A DNA stretch of 64,000 nt from Christensenella sp. UBA2853 (GCA_002350845.1 DEFL01000049.1:1-64000), one strand, 5' to 3'; positions 1 to 8,267 are shown, numbered from the stretch's first letter. Notes: generated by a model from the sequence alone, not told the origin. Program-made: numbers and translations.

Positions 1-296
1 TTTGACCCTAACATCATAAAATGAACTATATTATGAAAATACGGCAAAGACCATTTTTGCCAACCTATTCACTTGTATGAACGAGGTAATTATACAACAC
101 AGTGGAAAAAAAGCAACCATTATCGTTAAGAATATCCAAATTGAGCAAGAAATGGGCAGTTCGTAGCAAGAAATGATCAACACGAAGTGAAAAGATGCTG
201 CATTTTTTGGGAAGTGCAGGAATCGGTGTACGATACGAGAAAAAACAATAGGGAATTTGAACGCGTGAACCGAACTGAATGGAAAGAAGGGATGCT
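1..296. other. Non-coding region upstream of the GH10 gene
   Basis: No convincing gene is seen here. A weak promoter candidate reads TTCACT (68-73), 17 bases, TATACA (91-96). A small inverted repeat GGCAAA...TTTGCC lies at 43-61. TCATAAAATGA (14-24) resembles the CATGA-type half-sites near the lacI gene further on, so shared regulation is possible but unproven. Confidence 0.4.
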
Positions 297-1766
297 GTGA
301 AGACGGTCAGAGTGAGGCTCGACGGTGCCGGTGGAATGCCGATGCCTGAAAAAGTTCTGAAATCTGTGTATGTATCCGGAATGGATTTTGAACCGGATGA
401 ACGGCGCATGCGGATCTGTCCGGATGGAACAGTGGAACTGCAAGTTGAACAGACGCCTTATATGGTGCATGCGAAGATCACGGTTCCTCTTTACGGTCAG
501 TTGTGGGTGATGGCAGACAATCAGGGCGAGGGGTACCAGTCCGGTTTTGTCGATTTTGTCACAGAAGCGATCCGCACCTATGTGTCATGGGCCAGGAAGT
601 TTGGGGAAGGCATCCAGCTGTCTGTGGAAACCAAAGCCCATCTGGATGCAGCCATTGAGTTTGAACATCTGGCCAACCGCGGCATGGATACCCCCGACAA
701 CCGGCTGTATGCACTGTCTCATGCCATGTTTGCAGCGGAAGAGGCACTGCTCGAAAAGGCAAGGAATCTGGTTCATCCCCGCAGTGATCTGCGCCTTGGA
801 TGCAATTTTACGAGATTTACTTCTCCGACTGCGCGGTATGCAGGCTTTTTTGCCAAGGCGTTTGATTTTGCCACGCTGCCTTTCTATCCCGGCAGAACGG
901 TCCCCAGTCAGGGTGTATACGATTACAGCTATGTCGACCGGGCTCTCTCTTTTTTGCTGGAAAAGGGAATTACACCCAAAGGGCATCCGCTTTTCTTTGG
1001 GCACAGGGAGGTCAACCCGCAGTGGATGTTTTCGCTGACTTATCCAGAACTCAGGCGGGAAGCTGCAGCCATCGCACGGCACCATGTTGAAACGTATAAG
1101 GGTGTCATCGACATCTGGGATGCGATGAATGAAGCCCATGACTGGGCAAACTGTTTTGAACTCAGTCAGGATCAGCTTATTGACCTGACCCGGGCAACGA
1201 CGGATGCGCTGAGGGAAGGAAATGATCAGGCGGTCTCAATTGTGAATGTTTGTCTCCCGTTTGCAGAATATGTTGCCGGCCGTTATAACTGCTACGGAGC
1301 ACTGCCGGAGCATCTGCGGTCCCCGCTGCGTTATTTCCGGGCCATTCTTGATGCGGGCGTCGATTTTGATGTTGTGGGCATTCAGCTGTATTTTCCGGGG
1401 CGCGACATGGTTGCCGTATCCCGCACGCTCGATGCCTATGCGGCGCTTGGCAAGCCCATCCATATCACGGAAATGGGCGTGAACGGCGGGTTCAGGGTCA
1501 AGGAAAACACCGGGAGCAGTTGGTCCCAGCTGGATATGTCAGAGGGCACATGGCACGGAGGATGGAATGAGCATACGCAGGCGGACTGGCTGGAAATGTT
1601 CTATACGGTTGCGGCTGCAAGACCGGAGATCCAGGCGCTGACCTGGTGGGATTTCATTGAGCCGAGTTTTTCAGGCAATGGAGCGTTCCTCTATGAGGAT
1701 GAAAATCCTCGGGAGATGTATTTCAGGCTGCTTGCGCTCAAGGACAGGCTGGTCACGAAATCATAA
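297..1766 (+). CDS. GH10-family endo-1,4-beta-xylanase-like glycoside hydrolase, intracellular
   Basis: A 489-residue protein whose C-terminal two thirds fits glycoside hydrolase family 10, retaining enzymes that cut beta-1,4-xylan. The acid/base glutamate is E279 in WDAMNEAHDW and the nucleophile is E392 in HITEMGVN; their spacing is normal for GH10. There is no signal peptide, so it probably acts on imported xylo-oligosaccharides. The first ~130 residues are not a typical GH10 start and I do not recognise them. The GTG at 297 is preferred because AGAAGGGA sits just upstream; an in-frame ATG at 279 lacks a ribosome site. A bidirectional terminator follows. Confidence 0.8.
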   Translation: MKTVRVRLDGAGGMPMPEKVLKSVYVSGMDFEPDERRMRICPDGTVELQVEQTPYMVHAKITVPLYGQLWVMADNQGEGYQSGFVDFVTEAIRTYVSWARKFGEGIQLSVETKAHLDAAIEFEHLANRGMDTPDNRLYALSHAMFAAEEALLEKARNLVHPRSDLRLGCNFTRFTSPTARYAGFFAKAFDFATLPFYPGRTVPSQGVYDYSYVDRALSFLLEKGITPKGHPLFFGHREVNPQWMFSLTYPELRREAAAIARHHVETYKGVIDIWDAMNEAHDWANCFELSQDQLIDLTRATTDALREGNDQAVSIVNVCLPFAEYVAGRYNCYGALPEHLRSPLRYFRAILDAGVDFDVVGIQLYFPGRDMVAVSRTLDAYAALGKPIHITEMGVNGGFRVKENTGSSWSQLDMSEGTWHGGWNEHTQADWLEMFYTVAAARPEIQALTWWDFIEPSFSGNGAFLYEDENPREMYFRLLALKDRLVTKS

Positions 1767-1796
1767 ATCACCGATTCCGGTACTGAATGGGTGAGC

Positions 1797-1838
1797 AAAA
1801 GAAAATGCGTCAGACCGCAGTCTGGCGCACTTTCTTTT
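1797..1838. terminator. Bidirectional terminator between GH10 and the yunG-like gene
   Basis: Ten-base stem TGCGTCAGAC (1806-1815) with GTCTGGCGCA (1820-1829), one G-T pair and loop CGCA. It is flanked by AAAAGAAAA on the left and TTTCTTTT on the right, so it can serve both converging genes. Confidence 0.8.
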
Positions 1839-1868
1839 GCATCATGGAAGTGGGGAACAGCGAAGAGA

Positions 1869-2321
1869 TCATGATTCTCCGCAGGTTCTGTCGGAAAAGG
1901 ACTGATAGAGGCGGTCGCGGAGAAGCAGGTACCGCTGGTATTTTTCTTCTTTAGAAAAGTGCACATCGCGCGACTGCTCGGGATTCCCTTCATAGACGAG
2001 GGTCTGACCTGTGAACTGTTCACTGGTGAGATCAAAAACACAGCTTCCCACGACATTATAACAGTGAAAGCCGCCATCGGGCAGCGGAATGCCGTACACT
2101 GTTCCGCCGAACAGATCCTGCACAAGAAAAGCCGTGACGGAACATTGCCCCAGGGTCGGGTTATCGGGGGTCCACTGTTTTTGCATTCTCGGAGCGCATG
2201 TTTCCCTTCACCATACCGTGCGGAGCATGTCATACAGATCCCTGGGCGTGCGCAGTGACGGAAAATCCTTTGAAATGCTCAGAACATCGGCGGTTTCCCA
2301 TCCGTAAAATGCATAGGACAT
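1869..2321 (-). pseudogene. YunG-family protein gene interrupted by an in-frame TGA
   Basis: Reading from the ATG at 2321, one frame runs 150 codons to the TGA at 1869-1871, but codon 38 (2210-2208) is also TGA. The first 37 codons end in DLYDMLRTVW. After the TGA the frame resumes at RETCAPRMQKQWTPDNPTLG, followed by GQCSVTAFLVQDLFGG, which is recognisably YunG-like (function unknown). The junction reads smoothly as W-x-RETC, so a single substitution in a once-intact gene is likely. An AGGAGG-type site (GGAGG, 7 bases before the ATG) and a promoter candidate remain. A sequencing error or recoding cannot be excluded. TGA is an ordinary stop elsewhere in the window, so reassignment to Trp is unlikely. 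Confidence 0.7.
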
Positions 2322-2351
2322 GGTCAGGCCTCCATTTGTGAAGATAAAGGG

Positions 2352-2380
2352 ATCATGACAGATGCAGGGCAGTTTGTCAA
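2352..2380 (-). promoter_or_regulatory. Promoter candidate for the interrupted yunG-like gene
   Basis: On the minus strand TTGACA (2380-2375), a 17-base spacer and CATGAT (2357-2352) precede the 2321 ATG by about 30 bases. Its survival suggests the gene was lost recently or is still expressed. Confidence 0.5.
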
Positions 2381-2424
2381 TGACAGGAGTCCAATGATCC
2401 GGACACGGGTGTACATATGCGTAT

Positions 2425-2467
2425 ATAAAGAAAGGACCATCGATTGCAGTTCAACCGATGGCCCTTT
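2425..2467 (-). terminator. Terminator after fructokinase
   Basis: On the minus strand, AAAGGGCCATCG pairs with CGATGGTCCTTT around a 13-base loop (2431-2467), followed by CTTTAT, immediately downstream of the fructokinase stop codon. Confidence 0.75.
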
Positions 2468-2470
2468 GCA

Positions 2471-3424
2471 TTATTTCAGCATGGCGCAAATATCTTCAGG
2501 GGAAGGAACGCTGGAAATGCCACCGTGTTTCTGTGTGGACAGGCTGGCAGAGGTGCATGCAAAGCGGACAATCTGTGTCAGTTCTGCCTCGCTCAGATCG
2601 GCGGGAGCCTTTCCGCAGGAAAGGAACTGACTCATGGCGCTTCCTCCGAAGATATCTCCGGCACCGGTGGTATCCACGACATGAATGCCGGATGGACTGG
2701 AAACGGTCACGTGATGGGATGCGTTTGCAGCATAGCAGCCTTTCGGTCCCAGGGTCACATAGACGAGGGAGACGCCGTATTCGTTCAACAGCTTCTCTGC
2801 ACCTTCTTCAGGACTGATCCCCCACAGAAAACTGACTTCCTCGTCGCTGATTTTGACGATGTCAGCCTGCTTCAGGCTCCATTCGATGGCAGCTTTTGCA
2901 TCCTCTTCGGTTTTCCAAAGCGGCTTGCGCAGATTGGGATCCAGACTGATCAGGACGCCGTGCTTTTTGGCATACTCAATGGCCTGGCGGGTAGCGGATG
3001 CGGCCGGCTCATTGGTCAGGGACAGTGTGCCGAAATGAAAGACACGTGCATCGGCGATCAGCTTTTCATCGACTTCATCAGGCGTCAGGCATGTGTCTGC
3101 TCCGGGTTTGCGGGCAAAACTGAAATCTCTGTTGCCGCTTTCATCCAGGGAAACAAACGCCAGCGTTGTGAACACATCCGGATCGATCACGATGCTGCCG
3201 GTATCGATGCCTGCTTTGTTCAGCGTGCCGACGAGCAGGCGGCCGAACATATCGTCGCCAACCTTGCCGATCAGGGCCGTTTTGCATCCGAAGCGGTTCA
3301 GCGCAGCGAGAAAATTGCCGGGGGCTCCGCCGGGATTGGCCGCCAGAGTGGGATACCCCTCCTCGTTGACGGACTTCGGAGCAAAGTCAATTAAGAGTTC
3401 GCCGAGAGCAACAACATCCTTCAT
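2471..3424 (-). CDS. Fructokinase, PfkB-family carbohydrate kinase
   Basis: A 317-residue cytoplasmic kinase expected to phosphorylate fructose with ATP, giving fructose 6-phosphate. The N-terminal glycine motif of ribokinase-like sugar kinases is seen in NPGGAPGNFLAAL, and the C-terminal anion-hole/base motif in DTTGAGDIFGG. Length is normal. The start is the ATG at 3424, placed by AGGAGG (3438-3433); an upstream in-frame ATG at 3463 would overlap the lacI gene. It follows lacI by 16 bases and is surely co-transcribed with it. Context with two GH32 enzymes and a sugar ABC importer supports fructose over other PfkB substrates. Confidence 0.88.
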   Translation of the reverse strand: MKDVVALGELLIDFAPKSVNEEGYPTLAANPGGAPGNFLAALNRFGCKTALIGKVGDDMFGRLLVGTLNKAGIDTGSIVIDPDVFTTLAFVSLDESGNRDFSFARKPGADTCLTPDEVDEKLIADARVFHFGTLSLTNEPAASATRQAIEYAKKHGVLISLDPNLRKPLWKTEEDAKAAIEWSLKQADIVKISDEEVSFLWGISPEEGAEKLLNEYGVSLVYVTLGPKGCYAANASHHVTVSSPSGIHVVDTTGAGDIFGGSAMSQFLSCGKAPADLSEAELTQIVRFACTSASLSTQKHGGISSVPSPEDICAMLK

Positions 3425-3440
3425 ACTGATTCCTCCTAGG

Positions 3441-4430
3441 TTATGCTTTTGTGGTACCACCATATAAATAGGTAACAGGGAGACAAATTAAGGAAGGCAC
3501 ATTGGCAAAATGTTTGGACAGAACCGTGCTGACACAGGTCTCTGCGATATCAGCAACAGGCTGGACGATGGTTGAAACCACAGGCTCCATATTGCCGAAC
3601 ATCCGGATGCCGTCGAAACCGATGATCTGTACGTCTTCAGGGACACTGACATGCATCTTCTTGAGCGACTGGATGACCCGCCAGGCCAGCGTGTCGGTAC
3701 CGACGAAAAGACCATCAAGGATCAGTTTGCCGTTTTCCATATGGTTCTCCAGAAAGTCTTCCAGAAGGGTATAAGGCTGGCCGTCTTCCAGCACAAGCAC
3801 TTCAAAAGGCAGTCCGAGTTCGACGCAGGCACTGACAAAACCATCCTTGCGTTTGCTGGGCTCGTTGGTGATGGTGGAAGAAACCTGAAGAAATGCAACT
3901 CTGCTGCACCCGAGCTCTTTGAGCTTGTTTGCCGCCAGATGGCCGCCTCCGAAATTGTCCGATGCTATGCAGGGAACGGAAGTGGAGAAGAAGCGGTCGA
4001 TGGTAACAAAGGGAATATCATCGGGAATGACCAGATTGGGATTGTAGGTCAGCGCGATAATGCCATCAACCTGATTCTGTTTTGCCATCTGGATCATTTC
4101 AATTTCCCTGTCCCGGTCATATTCGCTAAAACACAGAAGCATGCGGCAGTTCCGCTTTTCAAGTGCCATGTTCACATAATGGACCAGCAGAGCAAAATAG
4201 GGAGTGATGGTATTGGGAACAATGAGAGCGATGGTGTTGGTATGTCCGGTGCGAAGTGTTCGTCCTGTGCTGTTGTATTGATATCCCAGGCGGCGGATTG
4301 CCTCTTCAACTTTTGCACGAAATTCTTCTCCAACCTGCTGCCCGTTGACGACTCGGGAAACAGTTCCCAACGCAACCCCGGCTTCTCTGGCAACATCTGC
4401 CATGGTTGCCCCGGCTTTTTCTTTTGACAA
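3441..4430 (-). CDS. LacI-family transcriptional regulator of the fructan locus
   Basis: A 329-residue repressor. The N-terminal helix-turn-helix is visible in MADVAREAGVALGTVSRVVNG, beginning near residue 10, followed by the hinge helix and a periplasmic-binding-like sugar domain (IALIVPNTITPYFALLV to the C-terminus). The start is taken as TTG at 4430 because AAAGGAG lies 8 bases upstream; the ATG at 4454 lacks such a site. It is divergent from the importer and followed by fructokinase. Palindromes at 4449-4458, 4466-4479 and 4594-4613 are likely operators, implying autoregulation and control of the importer. The effector is probably fructose, sucrose or a phosphorylated form (inference). 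Confidence 0.88.
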   Translation of the reverse strand: MSKEKAGATMADVAREAGVALGTVSRVVNGQQVGEEFRAKVEEAIRRLGYQYNSTGRTLRTGHTNTIALIVPNTITPYFALLVHYVNMALEKRNCRMLLCFSEYDRDREIEMIQMAKQNQVDGIIALTYNPNLVIPDDIPFVTIDRFFSTSVPCIASDNFGGGHLAANKLKELGCSRVAFLQVSSTITNEPSKRKDGFVSACVELGLPFEVLVLEDGQPYTLLEDFLENHMENGKLILDGLFVGTDTLAWRVIQSLKKMHVSVPEDVQIIGFDGIRMFGNMEPVVSTIVQPVADIAETCVSTVLSKHFANVPSLICLPVTYLYGGTTKA

Positions 4431-4448
4431 TCTACTGTCTCCTTTCAA

Positions 4449-4489
4449 TTTCATGAAACAATCATATCATTTTCATGATGAGCGGTCAA
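4449..4489 (-). promoter_or_regulatory. lacI promoter with two palindromes
   Basis: Minus strand TTGACC (4489-4484), 17-base spacer, TATGAT (4466-4461). A palindrome ATCAT-TTTC-ATGAT (4466-4479) fills part of the spacer, and TTTCATGAAA (4449-4458) lies at the expected transcription start. Both are plausible autoregulatory sites for the LacI-type repressor. Confidence 0.7.
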
Positions 4490-4556
4490 GGAGCATGTTT
4501 TATGAAGAACAATGAAAAAAATGGGAGAAAAAGTGTCTGTTTGCATAAAAAAGGTG

Positions 4557-4585
4557 TTGACAGCGGATAAATCCTATGTTACCAT
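4557..4585 (+). promoter_or_regulatory. Promoter of the fructan importer operon
   Basis: TTGACA (4557-4562), 17-base spacer, TACCAT (4580-4585), preceded by TG as an extended -10. The predicted start of transcription is at about 4592, immediately before the 20-bp operator. Confidence 0.75.
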
Positions 4586-4593
4586 GAAATCAA

Positions 4594-4613
4594 TTCATGA
4601 TACGTATCATGAA
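4594..4613. promoter_or_regulatory. Perfect 20-bp palindromic operator, probably LacI-family
   Basis: TTCATGATACGTATCATGAA is a perfect 20-bp palindrome with the central CG typical of LacI-family operators. It covers the predicted transcription start, where bound repressor would block the importer operon. Confidence 0.75.
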
Positions 4614-4647
4614 GATGCCCGTGAAATTCATCAAAGGGGGATTGGGT

Positions 4648-5577
4648 ATGACAACGACGGCTGCACCCAAACACAGGGTGCACAGCAAAAGCCTCGGGCG
4701 TCGCCTTGCGGACAACTGGCAGCTGTACGTCCTGCTCCTGATACCGGTGGTTATCACCATTGTGTACAAGTACGGACCCATGTACGGTATTCAGATTGCC
4801 TTCCGCAACTACAACCCGGGCCTTGGCATTACAGGAAGCCCATGGGTTGGCTGGAAATGGTTTGAACGCTTTTTCAGGGCTCCTACATTTGACCGAATGA
4901 TCTGGAACACGGTGAAACTCAGCCTGTACAGTCTTCTGTGGGGTTTCCCCGTACCGATCATTCTGAGCCTTGCACTTAACCAGCTTCGTTTCATGAAACT
5001 GAAGCGCACGGTTCAGACTGTGATTTATGCACCGCACTTCATTTCCACCATGGTTATCTGCGGTATGCTGCGCATCTTCCTGAGCCCCTCCGGCGGACTC
5101 ATCAACCTGATTGCCGGCACAAAGGTTGACTTCCTCACGGAAGCATCTGCATTCCGCACCATCTATGTTGCAAGCGGCATCTGGCAGGAAGCAGGATGGG
5201 GAACCATCATCTATCTTGCGACTCTCTCCAGCGTTGACCCGGCTCTCTATGAGGCAGCCAAGGTGGACGGCGCTTCGGTCTTCCAGCGCATCCTGCACAT
5301 CGATGTCCCGTGCCTGCTTCCCATGATCATCCTTCAGCTGATCATGAGCGCTTCCGGCCTGATGAGCGTCGGTTTTGAAAAGGCCTACCTGCTCCAGACA
5401 GACCTGAACCGCGCCACGAGCGATATCATTGCCATTTACGTCTACGAGCAGGGCATTGTCAGTGCAAAGTATGAACTGGGTACTGCTGTTGGCCTCTTCA
5501 ACACGGCCATCAATATTGTGCTTCTGCTGATCGTGAACCGTATTGCAAAGAAATACGGTGACGTCAATTTCGTGTAA
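4648..5577 (+). CDS. Carbohydrate ABC transporter permease, LplB/MalF-like (CUT1 family)
   Basis: A 309-residue inner-membrane permease with about six membrane segments, the first at LYVLLLIPVVITIVY. The cytoplasmic EAA loop that docks the ATPase reads LYEAAKVDGAS. It pairs with the next gene to import fructan oligosaccharides or sucrose. The start is the ATG at 4648, 7 bases after AAAGGGGG; an in-frame ATG at 4597 would lie inside the operator and has no ribosome site. No ATPase gene is nearby, so a shared MsmK-type ATPase elsewhere is assumed. Confidence 0.88.
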   Translation: MTTTAAPKHRVHSKSLGRRLADNWQLYVLLLIPVVITIVYKYGPMYGIQIAFRNYNPGLGITGSPWVGWKWFERFFRAPTFDRMIWNTVKLSLYSLLWGFPVPIILSLALNQLRFMKLKRTVQTVIYAPHFISTMVICGMLRIFLSPSGGLINLIAGTKVDFLTEASAFRTIYVASGIWQEAGWGTIIYLATLSSVDPALYEAAKVDGASVFQRILHIDVPCLLPMIILQLIMSASGLMSVGFEKAYLLQTDLNRATSDIIAIYVYEQGIVSAKYELGTAVGLFNTAINIVLLLIVNRIAKKYGDVNFV

Positions 5578-5595
5578 GAAGGGAGGATGCTGAAC

Positions 5596-6507
5596 ATGTC
5601 TGTGATTTCAAAAAGAAAACAGGGTGAACTCGGCGGACTGAGTGACCGCACCAGTGACATTATTCTGGTGATCTTCTCTCTGCTTATCCTGATTATTGTC
5701 GCTTACCCGCTGTATTACGTTCTGGTGGCATCTTTCTCTGATCCCTATGACGTCTATGCAGGCAAAACCTTCCTGCTTCCCAGTCAGTTCACGCTGGACG
5801 GCTACAAGGCTGTGTTTGCAGAACCCAATATTGTTCGGGGTTATGGCAACAGCATTCTGTATACCGTGGTCGGTACCATTTATTCTGTGGCCCTGATCTA
5901 CCTGGTAGGATATCCGCTGTCCGTCAGTGACCTGCCCGGCAAAAAAATCATCAGCATTTTCTTCATTATTACCATGTACTTCGGCGGCGGTCTGATCCCG
6001 ACCTACCTGATTGTGCAGAAGACCGGCATCATGCAGACCATCTGGGCGATGTTCCTGCCCGGCGGTGTTGCAGTCAGCAATGCCATCATTGCCCGCAATT
6101 ATTTCGAGAACAGTATTCCCGGTTCTCTGAAAGAAGCGGCAAGCATTGACGGAGCCAGCCACTTCCGCATTTTCTTCTCCATGATCATTCCGCTGTCACT
6201 CCCGATCCTCTCCGTTATGGTGATCTTCTCCATGGTTGCCTACTGGAATGACTGGTTTACAGCTTTGATCTACATGACCAATGAGCAGGCTCCGCTGCCT
6301 CTGGTCCTCAGAAACATCCTGATCAAGTCTTCTGCATCCGCTTCCCAGACCAGCATGATCTCCGGCGGATATGCTGAACTGAACAAGATGACTGAAATGA
6401 TCAAGTTTGCTTCCATTATTGTTGCAGCTGCTCCTATGCTCATTGCATATCCTTTCGTTCAGAAGTATTTCGAAAAAGGCCTGATGGCTGGCGCTGTCAA
6501 GGGCTGA
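5596..6507 (+). CDS. Carbohydrate ABC transporter permease, YtcP/MalG-like (CUT1 family)
   Basis: A 303-residue partner permease with six predicted membrane helices. The first is IILVIFSLLILIIVAYPLYY, and the EAA loop reads LKEAASIDGASHFRIFF. It completes the translocation pore with the upstream permease, 18 bases away. GGGAGG is 9-10 bases before the ATG at 5596; an in-frame ATG at 5587 is too close to that site. The pair resembles the LplB/YtcP type used for complex oligosaccharides. Confidence 0.88.
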   Translation: MSVISKRKQGELGGLSDRTSDIILVIFSLLILIIVAYPLYYVLVASFSDPYDVYAGKTFLLPSQFTLDGYKAVFAEPNIVRGYGNSILYTVVGTIYSVALIYLVGYPLSVSDLPGKKIISIFFIITMYFGGGLIPTYLIVQKTGIMQTIWAMFLPGGVAVSNAIIARNYFENSIPGSLKEAASIDGASHFRIFFSMIIPLSLPILSVMVIFSMVAYWNDWFTALIYMTNEQAPLPLVLRNILIKSSASASQTSMISGGYAELNKMTEMIKFASIIVAAAPMLIAYPFVQKYFEKGLMAGAVKG

Positions 6508-6518
6508 TCTCAATCCAA

Positions 6519-6548
6519 GTCTCACCGCACCGCAAGGTGCATCGAGAT
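6519..6548 (+). other. Intercistronic hairpin between permease and binding-protein genes
   Basis: Stem-loop with GCACC (6527-6531) and GGTGC (6536-6540) around a GCAA tetraloop, extended by GTCTC (6519-6523) against GAGAT (6544-6548). No U-tract follows, so it is not an intrinsic terminator. It may be a processing or stabilising element that raises binding-protein mRNA. Confidence 0.5.
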
Positions 6549-6573
6549 ACATATTATCGAAGGAGGACTCATT

Positions 6574-8193
6574 ATGAAGAAGCTTCTTTCCCTCGCACTG
6601 GTTGCCATGATGATTCTGTCTGTGGTATCCTTTGCATCGGCTGAAGGCCAGACTGAGTTCAACGTGCTCAGCGGTATTTCCGCACTGTCCGGCGGCTATG
6701 ACAACAACCCTGTTCTGAATACCATGATGGAACAGGCCGGCATCAAGATCGTCTGGGATACCTGGTCTGACAGCCTGGGTGAAGTCGTTGGTACCCGTAT
6801 CAGCGGCAACGCTGCCAGCAAGAACCCGATCGATGCTTTCCAGGCCGTGGGTTTCAGCAACTTTGACCTCATGCGCTATGGTTCCGCCGGCACATTCATC
6901 GACCTGACTCCCTACATCACCCCTGAAGTGATGCCCAACCTGACTGCCATTCTTGAAAAGCATCCTGAAATCAAGGCTGCTATCACCATGAGCGATGGCA
7001 AGATCTATGGTCTGCCTGCCGGTGAACAGATGGGTACTGCGGGTATCGGCCGTGAAAAGGATTACTCCATTTTCGCCGTTCCTCAGTTCTCTATGATCAA
7101 CAAGGCCTGGCTCGATGATCTGGGACTGGCTATGCCCACCACGCTGGACGAACTCCATGATGTTCTGAAGGCTTTCAAGGACAACGACATGTCTGCCAAG
7201 TACTATGGCAATGCTGCCGGAACCACCATCCCCATGAGCACCGGTTTTGACCAGTGGTGCTGGGGCCAGAACGTCTTCTATGCAGGCTTCGGTTTCACCA
7301 ACTGGCCGAACGACGTGTGCATGGACCTCGTTGTGGACAAGGATAACAAAGTCAACTTCGTTTCTGATGATGACGGCTATCGCGCTGCTGTGACCTATTT
7401 CCACGACTGGTATGCTGAAGGCCTGATGGATCTGGAAATGTTCTCTCAGGATACCAACCAGCTGATCTCCAAGTGCCAGAATGGTTATGTTGGTGTTTCC
7501 ACCTGGTGGGAAATCAACGAAATCATGGGACCGCACGCTGCTGACTATGTCTATCTTCCGATCCTGAATGGTCCTGACGGAACCTCCAACGTGACCCTGC
7601 GTACCGGCGGCGCCACCAATGCCGGCCAGCTCTCCATTACCGCTCAGTGCAAAGATCCTGCTGCCCTTCTGCGTTTCTATGATCTGTGGTATAATGGCGA
7701 GAACACCATGCAGCTCCAGTATGGCCCGATCGGTGTGTATTTCACTGAACAGGATGAAAAGGGCATGTGGAAGTCCATCACCGATGAGGAATCCCGTGCC
7801 AAGTACAACAAGAGTGCCGGCGAACTCAAGGCTCAGTCTGAAGTTCAGGGCCCGAAGCTGATCCTTTCCGAATACTACAACGAGTACTTCTACATGGAAG
7901 ACCGCGCTATGGAACGTCTGGCTGACATCTATGATTACTGGATGCAGTTTGTGAAGGACGATTCCGTGTATCCGCTGGACTGCGTGTTCACCGAAGCGGA
8001 ACTGGACGACATTGACTACTACCGCGGAGACTTTGAGCGCGCTGTGGCTGAATATGAAGCCAAGTGGATCAAGGAAGGCGGCCCCACGGATGAAGAATGG
8101 AATGCTTACAAGGCGTTCCTCGATCGCTGCGGCATGAGCACGCTGCTCGATATCTATCAGTCCGTGTACGATCGTTATCTCGCTGCGAAGTAA
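6574..8193 (+). CDS. Extracellular solute-binding protein of the fructan ABC importer
   Basis: A 539-residue secreted sugar-binding protein, of the length usual for LplA-type binding proteins. It starts with a hydrophobic signal MKKLLSLALVAMMILSVVS and a probable signal-peptidase-I site FASA-EG. No lipobox cysteine is present, unusual for a binding protein that must stay near its permease in a single-membrane cell. Asp/Glu-rich acidic segments follow through the mature protein. The start at 6574 has AAGGAGG 8 bases upstream. It lies directly after both permeases. Confidence 0.85.
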   Translation: MKKLLSLALVAMMILSVVSFASAEGQTEFNVLSGISALSGGYDNNPVLNTMMEQAGIKIVWDTWSDSLGEVVGTRISGNAASKNPIDAFQAVGFSNFDLMRYGSAGTFIDLTPYITPEVMPNLTAILEKHPEIKAAITMSDGKIYGLPAGEQMGTAGIGREKDYSIFAVPQFSMINKAWLDDLGLAMPTTLDELHDVLKAFKDNDMSAKYYGNAAGTTIPMSTGFDQWCWGQNVFYAGFGFTNWPNDVCMDLVVDKDNKVNFVSDDDGYRAAVTYFHDWYAEGLMDLEMFSQDTNQLISKCQNGYVGVSTWWEINEIMGPHAADYVYLPILNGPDGTSNVTLRTGGATNAGQLSITAQCKDPAALLRFYDLWYNGENTMQLQYGPIGVYFTEQDEKGMWKSITDEESRAKYNKSAGELKAQSEVQGPKLILSEYYNEYFYMEDRAMERLADIYDYWMQFVKDDSVYPLDCVFTEAELDDIDYYRGDFERAVAEYEAKWIKEGGPTDEEWNAYKAFLDRCGMSTLLDIYQSVYDRYLAAK

Positions 8194-8202
8194 TTACCCC
8201 AA

Positions 8203-8240
8203 GCTCCCTTGCCGGGAGCCGGAGTTCCGGCTCCCGGTCT
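8203..8240 (+). terminator. Terminator-like element with an alternative hairpin before GH32
   Basis: A perfect 12-bp stem CCGGGAGCCGGA (8212-8223) with TCCGGCTCCCGG (8226-8237) is followed by TCTTTAT. An upstream GCTCCC (8203-8208) can instead pair with GGGAGC (8214-8219), breaking that stem. Since the GH32 gene starts only 30 bases later, it may lower read-through to the hydrolase genes. Confidence 0.6.
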
Positions 8241-8267
8241 TTATCTATCATTTTACAGGAGGTTGCC

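Noticed and set aside
2207..2240. Selenocysteine recoding at the YunG TGA
   Set aside because: No convincing bacterial SECIS stem-loop follows the TGA; kept only as a remote option.
6196..7536. Minus-strand open frame of 446 codons across permease and binding-protein genes
   Set aside because: Antisense to two certain genes, spans their boundary and has no family features.
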